64,000 nt of DNA from Sporosarcina sp. Marseille-Q4943 (GCF_943736995.1 NZ_CALSFT010000002.1:1488001-1552000), one strand, 5' to 3'; positions 1-8,812 are shown, counted from the first letter of the stretch. The notes: generated by a model from the letters alone, not told the origin. Translations and numbers: made by a program.

Positions 1-375
1 CCCGAAATAATTGAATGGGTAAAGATGATGCAGGAAGCCGGTCTCCAAGTGGCGATTCTTTCGAATAATAATCAAAGCCGTGTTGAATCGTTCTGTGATC
101 CGCTCGGCACGCCTTTCATTTGCGACGCCCGAAAGCCGTTGGCAAGGAATTTTAAAAAGGCCCTCGCAATGATGGGCTTAGAGAAGGAAGAGGCTGTAAT
201 GGTAGGCGATCAGCTGATGACAGATGTTTTAGGTGGCAACCGATTCGGCCTCCATACAATTCTCGTAGTGCCCGTAGCTAGCTCAGACGGATTCGTAACG
301 AAATTCAATCGGATGATCGAAAGAAGGATCTTGGCAAAACTAAAAAGCCAAGGATTGATTAAATGGGAGGAATAA
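1..375 (+). CDS. yqeG: YqeG family HAD-IIIA phosphatase (5'-truncated by window edge)
   Basis: The reading frame is open from base 1, so only the C-terminal 124 codons are present. Visible HAD features are the motif III lysine in KPLARNF (about residue 38 of the fragment) and the motif IV acidic pair in GDQLMTD, with the GNRFG continuation typical of the YqeG/HAD-IIIA group. The N-terminal DxD nucleophile motif lies outside the window. The family is a small cytoplasmic phosphatase of poorly defined substrate that sits ahead of yqeH in Bacilli, which is the case here: the stop is 2 bp before the yqeH start, so the two are almost certainly cotranscribed. The family call is secure; the biological substrate is unknown. 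Confidence 0.93.
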   Translation, partial: PEIIEWVKMMQEAGLQVAILSNNNQSRVESFCDPLGTPFICDARKPLARNFKKALAMMGLEKEEAVMVGDQLMTDVLGGNRFGLHTILVVPVASSDGFVTKFNRMIERRILAKLKSQGLIKWEE

Positions 376-377
376 GT

Positions 378-1478
378 TTGGAACGACTTACATGTATAGG
401 GTGTGGAATTGAAATACAAACAGAGGATCCGAAAAAGGAAGGGTATGCACCTGCAGCTTCATTGGAGAAGGAAGAAGTCATTTGCAGACGTTGTTTCCGC
501 CTTCGGAATTACAATGAACTACAGCCCGTCTCTTTATCGGGAGACGATTTTCTAGCGATATTGAATGGTATCGGGGAAAAAGATGGCCTCATCATCAAAG
601 TCGTCGATATATTTGATTTCAATGGAAGCTGGATAAACGGCTTACAACGATTTGTCGGAAAGAAAGATATCCTTCTGATTGGGAATAAGTCTGATGTACT
701 TCCTAAATCCATCAACCGCAATCGACTGATTCACTGGATGAAGGCTGAGTCCGCAAAACTTGGCTTGAAGCCGGTTGATGTATTGCTTATTTCGGCATAC
801 AAAGGTCATGGAATGGAAGAGGCGCTGACAGCCATAGATAAATATAGAAAAGGGAAAGACGTCTATGTCGTCGGTTGTACGAATGTCGGAAAATCAACAT
901 TCATTAACCGAATCATTAAAAACGCGACGGGCATGGGTGAAGTGATCACAACTTCGCACTTCCCGGGAACGACACTTGACCTTGTTGAAATCCCACTCGA
1001 CGATGGCAAGGCCATCTATGATACGCCTGGTATCATTAACGACCATCAGATTGCCCATCATTTGGATACGAAAGACTTGAAGGCCATCACGCCCAAGAAG
1101 GAACTGAAGCCTAAAGTGTTTCAATTGAACGCGGAGCAAACATTGTTCATCGGCGGTCTAGCAAGATTCGATTTTCTATCGGGCGATCGTTCTTCGTTTA
1201 CGATCCATGTCTCGAATGAAATCCCTATCCATCGGACGAAGCTTGAGAACGCAGACTCGTTGTATGCTGCGCATCTCGGAGAAATGCTCTCCCCGCCAAG
1301 CGGTGAATCCCTCGAAAAGATGCCGCCGCTCGTAAGACATGAATTTTCGATTAAAAAACCCAAAATGGATCTCGTCATTTCGGGATTAGGCTGGATCACT
1401 GTTCAGCATCCGGGTGTTGTCGTTGCGGTGCATGCACCGAGAGGAGTCGATGTAGTACTCCGTCCATCGCTTATTTAA
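378..1478 (+). CDS. yqeH: Ribosome biogenesis GTPase YqeH (circularly permuted)
   Basis: The protein is 366 aa, the family length. An N-terminal zinc finger uses C6, C9, C36 and C39. The GTPase motifs come in permuted order: G4 NKSD at 103-106, G5-like SAYKGHG at 139-145, G1 GCTNVGKS at 166-173 and G3 DTPG at 215-218. This permutation defines the YqeH/YlqF class, which helps assemble the 30S subunit. I chose the TTG at 378 because GGGAGG (365-370) lies 7 bp upstream; an in-frame ATG at 363 would place that Shine-Dalgarno inside the gene. It follows yqeG directly and leads into aroE 13 bp later. Confidence 0.95.
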   Translation: MERLTCIGCGIEIQTEDPKKEGYAPAASLEKEEVICRRCFRLRNYNELQPVSLSGDDFLAILNGIGEKDGLIIKVVDIFDFNGSWINGLQRFVGKKDILLIGNKSDVLPKSINRNRLIHWMKAESAKLGLKPVDVLLISAYKGHGMEEALTAIDKYRKGKDVYVVGCTNVGKSTFINRIIKNATGMGEVITTSHFPGTTLDLVEIPLDDGKAIYDTPGIINDHQIAHHLDTKDLKAITPKKELKPKVFQLNAEQTLFIGGLARFDFLSGDRSSFTIHVSNEIPIHRTKLENADSLYAAHLGEMLSPPSGESLEKMPPLVRHEFSIKKPKMDLVISGLGWITVQHPGVVVAVHAPRGVDVVLRPSLI

Positions 1479-1491
1479 GGAGGACTGTTTC

Positions 1492-2322
1492 ATGAAAAAG
1501 TGGTATGCGGTCATCGGTGACCCAATTGCTCAATCGATGTCTCCAATAATGCACGATACGTGGTTTCAGGAAAACGGGATCGACGCATCCTATATACCGA
1601 TCCATGTAGAGGCAAATCATTTGGAGGATGCCGTTGACAGCTTGAAACGTTTAGGTTGCAGTGGGTGGAATGTTACAGTGCCTCATAAAAGTGCAATCAT
1701 TCCTTTCCTCGATCAGGTGGACGAGGAAGCAAGGCAGATGAACGCCGTGAATACTGTAAAAGTCCTTGATGATGGAACATTATTCGGAACGAATACCGAT
1801 GGACGAGGTTTTGTCCGCTCCTTGCAAGAAACTGGAACTACTCCTGAAGAAGTCGGAGAGTTGCTCATCATAGGCGCTGGCGGTGCAGCTGCAGGCATTT
1901 CCTATGCACTTGAATCGGCGGGTTTCAGCCCAATTGCCGTTACGAACCGCACAATAGAGAAAGCAAAGCAAATGTCCAAAAGCATTACAGGAAGTTACGC
2001 TATACAAGTAGACGACGCGCAATCTGAAATTAGTAAATTCGGTTTGATCGTTCAAACGACTTCTGTCGGGATGAATTTTGCACAAAGTGGATTCCCACTT
2101 GATCCGAACGGCATTTCCGAAGGCGCAACGGTCGCTGACATCATCTACAATCCATTGGAAACCGAATTTCTCCGCCGTGCCCGGGAGGCTGGCGGCAAGA
2201 CGATGAACGGGATCGGTATGTTTGTCCACCAAGGTGCATTGGCTTTTGAGCTTTGGACAGGTGTCTACCCGGATACGAAGAAAATGATTTATTCAATTAC
2301 AACTGAACTTGGAGGAAAATAA
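1492..2322 (+). CDS. aroE: Shikimate dehydrogenase
   Basis: The 276-aa protein reduces 3-dehydroshikimate to shikimate with NADPH in the chorismate pathway. The shikimate-binding segment GDPIAQSMSP lies at 9-18. The catalytic lysine is K66 in TVPHK and its aspartate partner is D103 in NTDG. The Rossmann loop GAGGAAAG occupies 128-135, followed by the NADP-phosphate-binding NRT. A good AGGAGG precedes the ATG. The gene is embedded in the yqeH-yhbY-nadD operon, with its stop immediately before the yhbY ATG. This aroE position is conserved in Bacilli. Confidence 0.96.
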   Translation: MKKWYAVIGDPIAQSMSPIMHDTWFQENGIDASYIPIHVEANHLEDAVDSLKRLGCSGWNVTVPHKSAIIPFLDQVDEEARQMNAVNTVKVLDDGTLFGTNTDGRGFVRSLQETGTTPEEVGELLIIGAGGAAAGISYALESAGFSPIAVTNRTIEKAKQMSKSITGSYAIQVDDAQSEISKFGLIVQTTSVGMNFAQSGFPLDPNGISEGATVADIIYNPLETEFLRRAREAGGKTMNGIGMFVHQGALAFELWTGVYPDTKKMIYSITTELGGK

Positions 2323-2610
2323 ATGTTAACAGGTAAACAAAAAAGTTATTTACGAAGTGAAGCGCATCATCTACAACCGATTTTTCAAATTGGAAAAGGT
2401 GGCTTGACTGAACCGATCATCAAACAGATCGAAGAGGCGCTAGAAGCTCGTGAATTGATTAAAGTGAGCATTCTTCAAAATTGTGAAGAGGATAAAAATA
2501 CGATTGCGGAAAGACTGCAAGAGGCAGGAATTGAGGTCGTGCAAGTGATCGGTAAAATCCTCGTGCTTTACAAAGAGTCGAAGGAGAAAAAGCGGATCGT
2601 TTTACCTTAA
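2323..2610 (+). CDS. yhbY: YhbY-type CRM-domain RNA-binding protein (YqeI)
   Basis: This 95-aa protein is a single CRM/YhbY domain. It begins LTGKQKSYLRSEAHHLQP and carries the family's RNA-binding loop GKGG (about residues 23-26), ending in a basic segment. In other bacteria YhbY associates with pre-50S particles, so a role in ribosome assembly is likely. The ATG abuts the aroE stop, with a Shine-Dalgarno GGAGG inside the aroE end, implying translational coupling. It sits in the conserved aroE-yhbY-nadD order. Confidence 0.94.
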   Translation: MLTGKQKSYLRSEAHHLQPIFQIGKGGLTEPIIKQIEEALEARELIKVSILQNCEEDKNTIAERLQEAGIEVVQVIGKILVLYKESKEKKRIVLP

Positions 2611-2620
2611 GGAGGACAAC

Positions 2621-3211
2621 ATGAAAAAGATCGGACTGCTGGGCGGTACTTTTAATCCACCGCATATCGGACATCTTATCATGGCGAATGAAGTGAAGCA
2701 TGCACTGCAACTTGATGAAGTGCGGCTTATGCCCACTTCGATTCCGCCTCATAAAGCGGACCCATCAGATGCAACTCCGGAGCAACGGTTGCGAATGGTG
2801 GAGCTTGCCGTCTCAGGTACACCCGGATTGACCGCATCCTCTTATGAAGTTGACCGGGGCGGTGTCTCCTACACATATGATACGATGAAAGCCTTAAAGA
2901 AGCAGGAACCGGATACCGAATTCCACTTTATCATCGGCGGCGATATGATCGATATGCTGCACAAATGGTATAAAATCGATGAACTGATGAAAATTGTGAC
3001 GTTTGTCGGGGTGGGGAGACCGGGTACTGTAGGTGAAACGCAATATCCGATCACAATGATTCAGATCCCGGAAATCGATTTGTCTTCGACGGTGATCCGT
3101 AATCGGCTGCAAACAGGCGGCACGATACAATTCCTTGTACCGGACGACATCGAGACGTATATCCGACAGGAGGGACTCTATGCAAACCGGACCAATGGTA
3201 GCGGAACTTGA
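2621..3211 (+). CDS. nadD: Nicotinate-nucleotide adenylyltransferase
   Basis: The 196-aa enzyme transfers AMP from ATP to nicotinic acid mononucleotide, making deamido-NAD. The nucleotidyltransferase signature GGTFNPPHIGH is at 8-18 (HxGH = H15-H18), and the second ATP motif SSTVIR lies near residue 158. AAGGAGG precedes the ATG by the usual distance. Its end overlaps the start of yqeK by 32 bp, so the two are translationally coupled; YqeK is an HD hydrolase of dinucleotides and NadD/YqeK pairing is common in Firmicutes. Confidence 0.96.
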   Translation: MKKIGLLGGTFNPPHIGHLIMANEVKHALQLDEVRLMPTSIPPHKADPSDATPEQRLRMVELAVSGTPGLTASSYEVDRGGVSYTYDTMKALKKQEPDTEFHFIIGGDMIDMLHKWYKIDELMKIVTFVGVGRPGTVGETQYPITMIQIPEIDLSSTVIRNRLQTGGTIQFLVPDDIETYIRQEGLYANRTNGSGT

Positions 3212-3740
3212 AAAAAGATTGCCGAGAAGGCGTTTTGAGCATGTAATGAGGGTGACGGAAAAAGCGAAGGAATTGGCATCACGATACAATGTTCCGGTAG
3301 ACAAAGCGGAAAAGGCGGCACTGTTCCATGATATTGCGAAATTCATGGAGCCAGCCGATATGCGAAAGCTTATTGAAGAAAATGGGGAAGACAAAAGGCT
3401 TCTTTCCTTCCATCATGAACTTTGGCATGCGGCGGCAGGACGAATCATTGCTGAGAAGGAGTTCGGAGTGAAGGATATGGATATCCTAAACGCCATCCGC
3501 TTTCATACGACAGGCAGAGCGGGCATGTCGGACCTTGAGAAGCTTGTTTATATTGCTGATCTCATTGAGCCGGGACGGAATTTTCCGGGCATCAAGGAGC
3601 TGCGAAACGCAGCCGATCTGCAGATAGACGAGGCGATGAAGGTTTGCATCGTCCATTCTGTGCTCTATCTTATCGATAAGCGTGTCGCTGTCTTCCCGGA
3701 CTCCATCGAATGCTATAATGAACACGTACAAAGAATTTGA
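3180..3740 (+). CDS. yqeK: HD-domain hydrolase YqeK (Ap4A hydrolase family)
   Basis: The 186-aa HD-superfamily protein carries the metal ligands H in RFEHVMRV, the HD pair in LFHDIAKF, further histidines in FHHELWHA, and IRFHTTGR. The YqeK family hydrolyses diadenosine tetraphosphate symmetrically to ADP. I chose the ATG at 3180 because AGGAGGG lies 5-9 bp upstream; an in-frame ATG at 3135 lies well inside nadD without a ribosome binding site. Overlap with nadD is 32 bp. The end of this gene reaches into the rsfS leader. Confidence 0.93.
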   Translation: MQTGPMVAELEKRLPRRRFEHVMRVTEKAKELASRYNVPVDKAEKAALFHDIAKFMEPADMRKLIEENGEDKRLLSFHHELWHAAAGRIIAEKEFGVKDMDILNAIRFHTTGRAGMSDLEKLVYIADLIEPGRNFPGIKELRNAADLQIDEAMKVCIVHSVLYLIDKRVAVFPDSIECYNEHVQRI

Positions 3741-3771
3741 AACAGCCAACTACGAAAGGAAACGTGAAAAT

Positions 3772-4116
3772 ATGTCAACTTTACTTGAAACAGCTTATAA
3801 AGCGGTAGACGATAAGAAAGGGCAAGACATTGTCGTATTGAACATGGAGGGAGTTTCACTCATCGCAGACCAATTCATCATTTGTCATGCGAACTCGGAG
3901 CGTCAAGTGCAAGCAATTGCCAGGGAAGTTGCCGATAAGGCTTCAGAAAACGCATTTGAAGTCAAAAGAGTGGAAGGGATGGACAACGGCAGATGGGTCC
4001 TCGTTGACTTGGGCGATGTAATCGTCCACGTATTCCATAAGGATGAGCGAGGATATTATAACTTGGAGAAGTTATGGGGAGACGCTCCATTGCTGAAAAT
4101 GGACGATGGACAATAA
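3772..4116 (+). CDS. rsfS: Ribosomal silencing factor RsfS
   Basis: The 114-aa protein binds L14 of the 50S subunit and blocks subunit joining during starvation. It aligns over its whole length with the RsfS/Iojap family: an N-terminal AYKAVDDKKG helix, the core segment VLNMEGVSLIADQFIIC, then WVLVDLGDVIVHVFH and the C-terminal YNLEKLWGDAP. The ATG at 3772 follows GAAAGGAAACG; an in-frame ATG at 3682 would lie inside yqeK. Its stop overlaps the yqeM start by 11 bp. Confidence 0.95.
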   Translation: MSTLLETAYKAVDDKKGQDIVVLNMEGVSLIADQFIICHANSERQVQAIAREVADKASENAFEVKRVEGMDNGRWVLVDLGDVIVHVFHKDERGYYNLEKLWGDAPLLKMDDGQ

Positions 4117-4852
4117 AGAGGCTTATACGGACTTCGCCCTCGTCTATGATGAATTGATGATTGATATCCCATACGATGCATATGTAGATTTGATCTCCCT
4201 TGCTGCTGACGGGATAAAAGAAAAGAAAATCATCGATGTCGGTTGCGGGACGGGTTTGCTTTCTGTAAAGTTATCGCAAGGTGGGGCATTTGTGACAGGG
4301 ATCGATTTATCTAGGGATATGCTCAATGTCGCAGAAAAACGCGCAAATGATCTTTCCTTGGATATTGATTTTCTGGAAAAGCCAATGCAGGCAATAGAAG
4401 GGGAAGAGCAATTTGACGTTGCTGTCATAGCGATTGATTCGCTGAACTACTTACCGGACCGTGAAAGTGTCCTCGACACTTTCAATGGCATCCATTCTGT
4501 CTTGAAGAATGGTGGAGTGCTCGTTTTCGACGTGCATTCCACCTTCAAGACCGATGTCATTTTCATGGAAGGTCCATTCACTTTCAATAATGATCGTATC
4601 GCATATATTTGGAATACAGAAGAAGGCGATGAGGAGCATTCCGTCATGTCGGAACTCAGTTTTTTCGTAAAAGAGGATAGCGGCCTTTACCGCCGATTCG
4701 ATGAAAGGCATCAACAACGGACTTTTCATGTGTATGAATACGTAGATTTATTGCGGGAAGCCGGTTTTACGATAGAACGTATTTTTGCAGATTGGGAAGA
4801 TGAACCCCCACACGAAGAAAGTGAAAGAATATTTTTTCAAGCGCGTAAATGA
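4106..4852 (+). CDS. yqeM: Class I SAM-dependent methyltransferase YqeM
   Basis: This 248-aa protein has a canonical Rossmann methyltransferase motif I, IDVGCGTGLLSVKL (about residues 40-53), then GIDLSRDML and a post-motif VIAIDSLNYL. It belongs to the YqeM group found after rsfS in Bacilli, whose substrate is not established. Translation is coupled to rsfS by an 11-bp overlap. A 10-bp perfect inverted repeat with a 3-nt loop lies inside the gene at 4462-4484. The methyltransferase fold is certain; the methyl acceptor is unknown. Confidence 0.9.
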   Translation: MDNKEAYTDFALVYDELMIDIPYDAYVDLISLAADGIKEKKIIDVGCGTGLLSVKLSQGGAFVTGIDLSRDMLNVAEKRANDLSLDIDFLEKPMQAIEGEEQFDVAVIAIDSLNYLPDRESVLDTFNGIHSVLKNGGVLVFDVHSTFKTDVIFMEGPFTFNNDRIAYIWNTEEGDEEHSVMSELSFFVKEDSGLYRRFDERHQQRTFHVYEYVDLLREAGFTIERIFADWEDEPPHEESERIFFQARK

Positions 4853-4889
4853 AACTTCCAATTTCATTGGAAATCGGATATAGTGGGAT

Positions 4890-5582
4890 ATGACTCCATA
4901 TGGATGCCTCGTAGAAAGGGTGGTAAAGCTGTTTCTATCAATCGTATCCGGAAAATGGCGTACGATCATCACCCCTATTGCAGCAATCGCTGTACTATCC
5001 GCAATTCTGTTCTTTCCCCGAGGGCAGGCCGACAGTCAACTGACAGTCGCAAGCGGACAATCCCCAATTTTAGATGTTATACAAGAGCAACAACAAGAAG
5101 AGCAACCGATTGAAAGTATTGAAACGGCCCCGATGACGATCATGGTCGATATCCAAGGCGCCGTGAAGTATCCTGGCGTCTATTCACTCATGGAAGGGGA
5201 TCGTCTGATCGATGCCATTCATGCGGCAGGAGGCTATTTGGCTGATGCGGATTCCCGAATGCTAAACCATGCTATGAAACTTCCAGATGAGTTTTTCATT
5301 TATGTGCCTAGGGAAGGCGAAGAAGTTGATTTTTCCGGGTCATCCGGTTCTAGTCATCTCCAGCTGGGCGGTGTCTCGAAGGATGACGGAAAAGTGAACA
5401 TCAATACCGCGGATGCGCAAGAGCTCATGACAATTCCGGGAATCGGACCGTCAAAGGCCGCTGCCATCATTCAATATCGTGAGGAGCATGGGCTATTCGC
5501 TTCCCCTGAAGCCATAATGGAAGTGTCAGGAATCGGGCAAAAGACGTTTGACAAGCTTGAGTCTTTCATTACGGCAAAATAA
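4890..5582 (+). CDS. comEA: Competence protein ComEA (DNA receptor)
   Basis: The 230-aa membrane-anchored DNA-binding protein is needed for transformation. A single transmembrane anchor lies near residues 26-42. A linker leads to an SLBB domain beginning MVDIQGAVKYPGVYSL (about 88 onward). The C-terminus is a double helix-hairpin-helix module starting VNINTADAQELMTIPGIG and ending GIGQKTFDKL, which binds dsDNA without sequence specificity. The start is uncertain: ATG 4890 has only a weak ribosome site, and GTG 4920 is an alternative that keeps the membrane anchor. First gene of comEA-comEB-comEC; a divergent comER was not found upstream. Confidence 0.93.
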   Translation: MTPYGCLVERVVKLFLSIVSGKWRTIITPIAAIAVLSAILFFPRGQADSQLTVASGQSPILDVIQEQQQEEQPIESIETAPMTIMVDIQGAVKYPGVYSLMEGDRLIDAIHAAGGYLADADSRMLNHAMKLPDEFFIYVPREGEEVDFSGSSGSSHLQLGGVSKDDGKVNINTADAQELMTIPGIGPSKAAAIIQYREEHGLFASPEAIMEVSGIGQKTFDKLESFITAK

Positions 5583-5606
5583 TTGAAACTGTTTGGAGGC
5601 ATACAT

Positions 5607-6170
5607 ATGGAGCGTATTACTTGGGATCAGTTTTTCATGGCGCAATGCCATTTGCTTGCGGTCAGAAGTACTTGCACAAGACTGACGGTCGGAGCGACAA
5701 TCGTCAGAGACAACAGGATTATAGCGGGGGGCTATAACGGCTCCATTTCAGGCGGGGACCATTGCATCGATCATGGATGTTATGTTGTCGGAAATCATTG
5801 CGTCCGAACAATTCACGCTGAGATGAACGCACTGCTCCAATGTGCGAAATACGGAAGTCCTGTTGAAGGAGCATCCTTGTATGTGACTCATTTTCCTTGT
5901 TTGCAATGCTCGAAAGCGATCATCCAGTCCGGAATAAAGACTGTCTACTATGCGTCGGATTATAAGAATGACCAATACGCCATAGAGCTTTTCAGGCAAT
6001 CCGGAGTAGAAATCAGACATATCCCTTTCGATGTTAGCAAGGTGGATTTCACAAAGGAAGGCAAGTTGCAGCTCATCAATGACTTGCTTGCAGAAATGGA
6101 ATCATTAGGCGCGCCGACCGAAGAGCTTGTTCCATTCAAAAAAAGGGTGGATGACTTATTCGGCAAGTAA
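5607..6170 (+). CDS. comEB: dCMP deaminase family protein ComEB
   Basis: The 187-aa zinc-dependent deoxycytidylate deaminase has its catalytic HAE in TIHAEMNAL and the zinc cysteines in PCLQC, in the family order. The enzyme makes dUMP for thymidylate synthesis; in B. subtilis it lies in the comE operon although it is dispensable for transformation. ATG 5607 is preceded by TTTGGAGGC, while an in-frame TTG at 5583 directly after comEA lacks one. The end carries a strong AAAGGGTGG that could serve comEC. Confidence 0.94.
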   Translation: MERITWDQFFMAQCHLLAVRSTCTRLTVGATIVRDNRIIAGGYNGSISGGDHCIDHGCYVVGNHCVRTIHAEMNALLQCAKYGSPVEGASLYVTHFPCLQCSKAIIQSGIKTVYYASDYKNDQYAIELFRQSGVEIRHIPFDVSKVDFTKEGKLQLINDLLAEMESLGAPTEELVPFKKRVDDLFGK

Positions 6171-6199
6171 TCGGCGAAATTCGTCTTATTAATATTTGC

Positions 6200-8455
6200 G
6201 TGCCGGTAGCCGTATCTGCTTTTGCTGCATACGGACCGGCGCAAGTTTTACTCCTCAATCTATTGCTTATCCCCATTTTTCTCCGTAGAAAAGAAGTCGC
6301 CACTCCGACACTCGCATTGGCGGCGTCATTATTCTCCTATTTTTACATTTCATTGCATATACCTGAACTTGATGAAGGCGGACAACCTGCCACCTTGAAT
6401 TTGACATGGACCGATCAAGTCAAAATTGATGGTGGAAAAATGAAAGGATTTGCGAAGACCGACACCGGCGAAATTGTATACGCCTTGCTGAAATTCGAAA
6501 ATGAAGCCCAGAAATTACAATTTCAAAACTTGCATATCCCTTCTTACCATTTTACTTTGGAAGGGGCTTTTCAGGAACTGCCCACCTCGGCACATGAATA
6601 TACCTTCAACATGGAACGTTACTTAAGAATGAATGGCGCTATTGGCATGTTCGAATCCGATAGATTACTAAGCTTAGAAATCAATTCAGGATTGAAGACG
6701 ATTTTATCGGAGCGAAGGTGGAATGTGAAGCAGCATATTCAAGGAACTTTCCCGGAATCGCTCGTAACGGAAGCGCAAGCCTTGCTCATCGGGGATCGGA
6801 GCGGCATGGATGAACAGATGGCTTCCAGATATAGGACTCTTGGAATCACCCATCTATTTGCCATATCGGGTTTGCATGTCGGACTGCTGACGTTTCTATT
6901 TCGAAACCTGTTTATCAGATTGTCGGTCAGGATAGAAACGATCGATAATTTTCTGATCATTCTTTTGCCGATCTACGCAGTAATAGCGGGTGGAGCGCCA
7001 TCTGTTTGGCGGGCAGTATCCGTGACGATACTCATACTGCTTACTGCGACGGGGCGATTCAGAATGAGAATGGATGATGCACTTGCTATGAGTGCCGCCG
7101 GCTTTATCCTTTGGCAGCCATTCGTCGTATTCCAGCCCGGATTCCAACTATCTTATTTGGCGGCATTCTCGTTAATTTACTCGACAAGGATTCTATCGCG
7201 TCCTACATCTGCAATTACGTTGTCATTTCTAGTGACGTCCATCACTCAATTGGCGTTATATCCAATCCTTTTGTACCACTTCTATGAGTTGTCCATATCG
7301 TCATTCATCGTAAATCTTTTCTATGTTCCACTTTATTCTTTCGTCATTTTACCGATGAATATCATTTTACTATTATTGACCTATGGACTGGCTCCCATCG
7401 CTGAAATTGTCTTTTCGCTCTATGTCCCGTTTAGAAGCTGGATTGAAGCATGTACAGAATTTCTGGCTTCTTTACCGTATCAAGTATGGGTTCCAGGTCG
7501 GCCAGGTCCATTTACATCGATACTCGCTATATGCGGTACTCTCTTATTTTTAGTTGCCCTGGAAAGAGAAGTGAAAGCTTTTCGGGCTGTCCCGTTCGTC
7601 TTAATACCGGCAATTATTATTCACGCGGTTTCGTATACGGATTCCGAGACGAAAGTGACGTATCTTGATGTTGGACAAGGGGATGCAATTGTCATCGAAC
7701 TCCCGCATCGCAGAGGAGTATATCTGATTGATACAGGAGGGACCGTGAATTTTGGCGCACCCAACTGGCGCACGCCTGAAAAAGCATTCGAAGTGGGCAG
7801 AAGCATTGTCGTCCCTTTCCTAAAAGGGAGAGGAATTACTAAAATTGATAAATTAATATTAACCCATGCGGACAGCGATCATATGGAAGGTGCGGACGAA
7901 GTTCTGGAAGAGGTCCAAGTGAAGGAGATCCATATTTCACCGGGTAGTGAAAAGGAAAAGACGATGGAAGATGTTATGCGGATAGCTATAGACAAGAGAA
8001 TCCCTGTTTTTGCGATGAATGAGGGGGGCAATTGGTCGGACAAGTCCTCAGATTTTTATTATATGGCACCTGCCGTCGGTCCATACAATGGGAATGATAG
8101 CTCCCTTGTGATCTTCATGACGACAGAAGGGGTTTCATTCCTGTTCACCGGAGATTTGGGGGTTGAAGGAGAGAGGAAGCTCCTCCGAAGATATGGGGAT
8201 TTCGATTGGGGAAAAGTGATCCTGAAAGCCGGCCATCACGGCAGCCATACGTCCAGCTCAGATGAATTCATTAGAGCTCTGCAACCGGAACTGACAATTT
8301 TCTCATACGGGAAGGATAATCGGTATGGGCATCCTCACGCAGAAGTGTTGGAGACTTTTAAAAAGTATGGACTCTCGACGATGTCAACGGCTGATCACGG
8401 CTCAATAACGGTTTCCGTGAAAAGAGGCGGCGGCTATTCTGTTGTGCCGCAATAA
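6200..8455 (+). CDS. comEC: DNA internalization protein ComEC/Rec2
   Basis: This polytopic membrane protein (751 aa from GTG 6200) forms the channel for single-stranded DNA during transformation. Domains in order: short membrane segments and a soluble DUF4131-like part, the Competence membrane domain (IGDRSGMDEQM, then HLFAISGLHVGLL and many helices), and a C-terminal metallo-beta-lactamase domain with YLDVGQGDAI, the metal motif HADSDHMEG and KAGHHGSHTSS. The start is doubtful: GTG 6200 has no Shine-Dalgarno. An in-frame stop at 6152 limits extension, and an ATT at 6158 sits 7 bp after AAAGGGTGG. Confidence 0.92.
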   Translation: MPVAVSAFAAYGPAQVLLLNLLLIPIFLRRKEVATPTLALAASLFSYFYISLHIPELDEGGQPATLNLTWTDQVKIDGGKMKGFAKTDTGEIVYALLKFENEAQKLQFQNLHIPSYHFTLEGAFQELPTSAHEYTFNMERYLRMNGAIGMFESDRLLSLEINSGLKTILSERRWNVKQHIQGTFPESLVTEAQALLIGDRSGMDEQMASRYRTLGITHLFAISGLHVGLLTFLFRNLFIRLSVRIETIDNFLIILLPIYAVIAGGAPSVWRAVSVTILILLTATGRFRMRMDDALAMSAAGFILWQPFVVFQPGFQLSYLAAFSLIYSTRILSRPTSAITLSFLVTSITQLALYPILLYHFYELSISSFIVNLFYVPLYSFVILPMNIILLLLTYGLAPIAEIVFSLYVPFRSWIEACTEFLASLPYQVWVPGRPGPFTSILAICGTLLFLVALEREVKAFRAVPFVLIPAIIIHAVSYTDSETKVTYLDVGQGDAIVIELPHRRGVYLIDTGGTVNFGAPNWRTPEKAFEVGRSIVVPFLKGRGITKIDKLILTHADSDHMEGADEVLEEVQVKEIHISPGSEKEKTMEDVMRIAIDKRIPVFAMNEGGNWSDKSSDFYYMAPAVGPYNGNDSSLVIFMTTEGVSFLFTGDLGVEGERKLLRRYGDFDWGKVILKAGHHGSHTSSSDEFIRALQPELTIFSYGKDNRYGHPHAEVLETFKKYGLSTMSTADHGSITVSVKRGGGYSVVPQ

Positions 8456-8460
8456 AATGA

Positions 8461-8507
8461 AAAGACGGCCTTGTCCATTCCAAGTGGGAAATGAACAGGC
8501 CGCCTTT
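8461..8507. terminator. Bidirectional terminator between comEC and yqzM
   Basis: An imperfect stem pairs AAAGACGGCC with GGCCGCCTTT, extended inward by TTGTCCATT against AATGAACA. It lies 6 bp after the comEC stop and 11 bp after the convergent yqzM stop, so it probably serves both strands. Confidence 0.55.
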
Positions 8508-8518
8508 CAGGAGTGCTA

Positions 8519-8653
8519 TTAGTGCGCGACGAAGTCTACGATTGTAGCAATAACGAAAATTGCAGAAAAAGCAACGAAAGCTACAATGAAACCGACACCA
8601 GAGTCGATTAAATCATTGCGTTTAGACTGTACGTCATGTTCAAACTCATTCAT
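8519..8653 (-). CDS. yqzM: YqzM family small membrane protein
   Basis: A 44-aa protein with a charged N-terminus (MNEFEHDVQSKRNDLID) followed by one hydrophobic helix (GVGFIVAFVAFSAIFVIATIV). Length, sequence and position between comEC and holA match B. subtilis YqzM, a protein of unknown function. A very strong AGGAGGTG precedes its ATG on the minus strand, which supports that this short gene is translated. Transcription runs toward comEC. Confidence 0.88.
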   Translation of the reverse strand: MNEFEHDVQSKRNDLIDSGVGFIVAFVAFSAIFVIATIVDFVAH

Positions 8654-8750
8654 TGCTACACCTCCTAATTCCTTTATAGTATAGATGATAACGAATAAAA
8701 AATCTATATCAAACGTTCTTTTATGCCGGGTTTGTGACAATCGACACAAA

Positions 8751-8782
8751 TTGTTCATAGTCGTGAATTGGTAATGTATAAT
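8751..8782 (+). promoter_or_regulatory. Putative sigma-A promoter of holA
   Basis: A consensus -10 TATAAT (8777-8782) stands 30 bp before the holA ATG. The -35 is weak: TTGTTC at 8751 with a 20-bp spacer, or GTTCAT at 18 bp. Confidence 0.4.
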
Positions 8783-8812
8783 GGGACAATGTGAGTGACT
8801 GGAGGGATTCAA

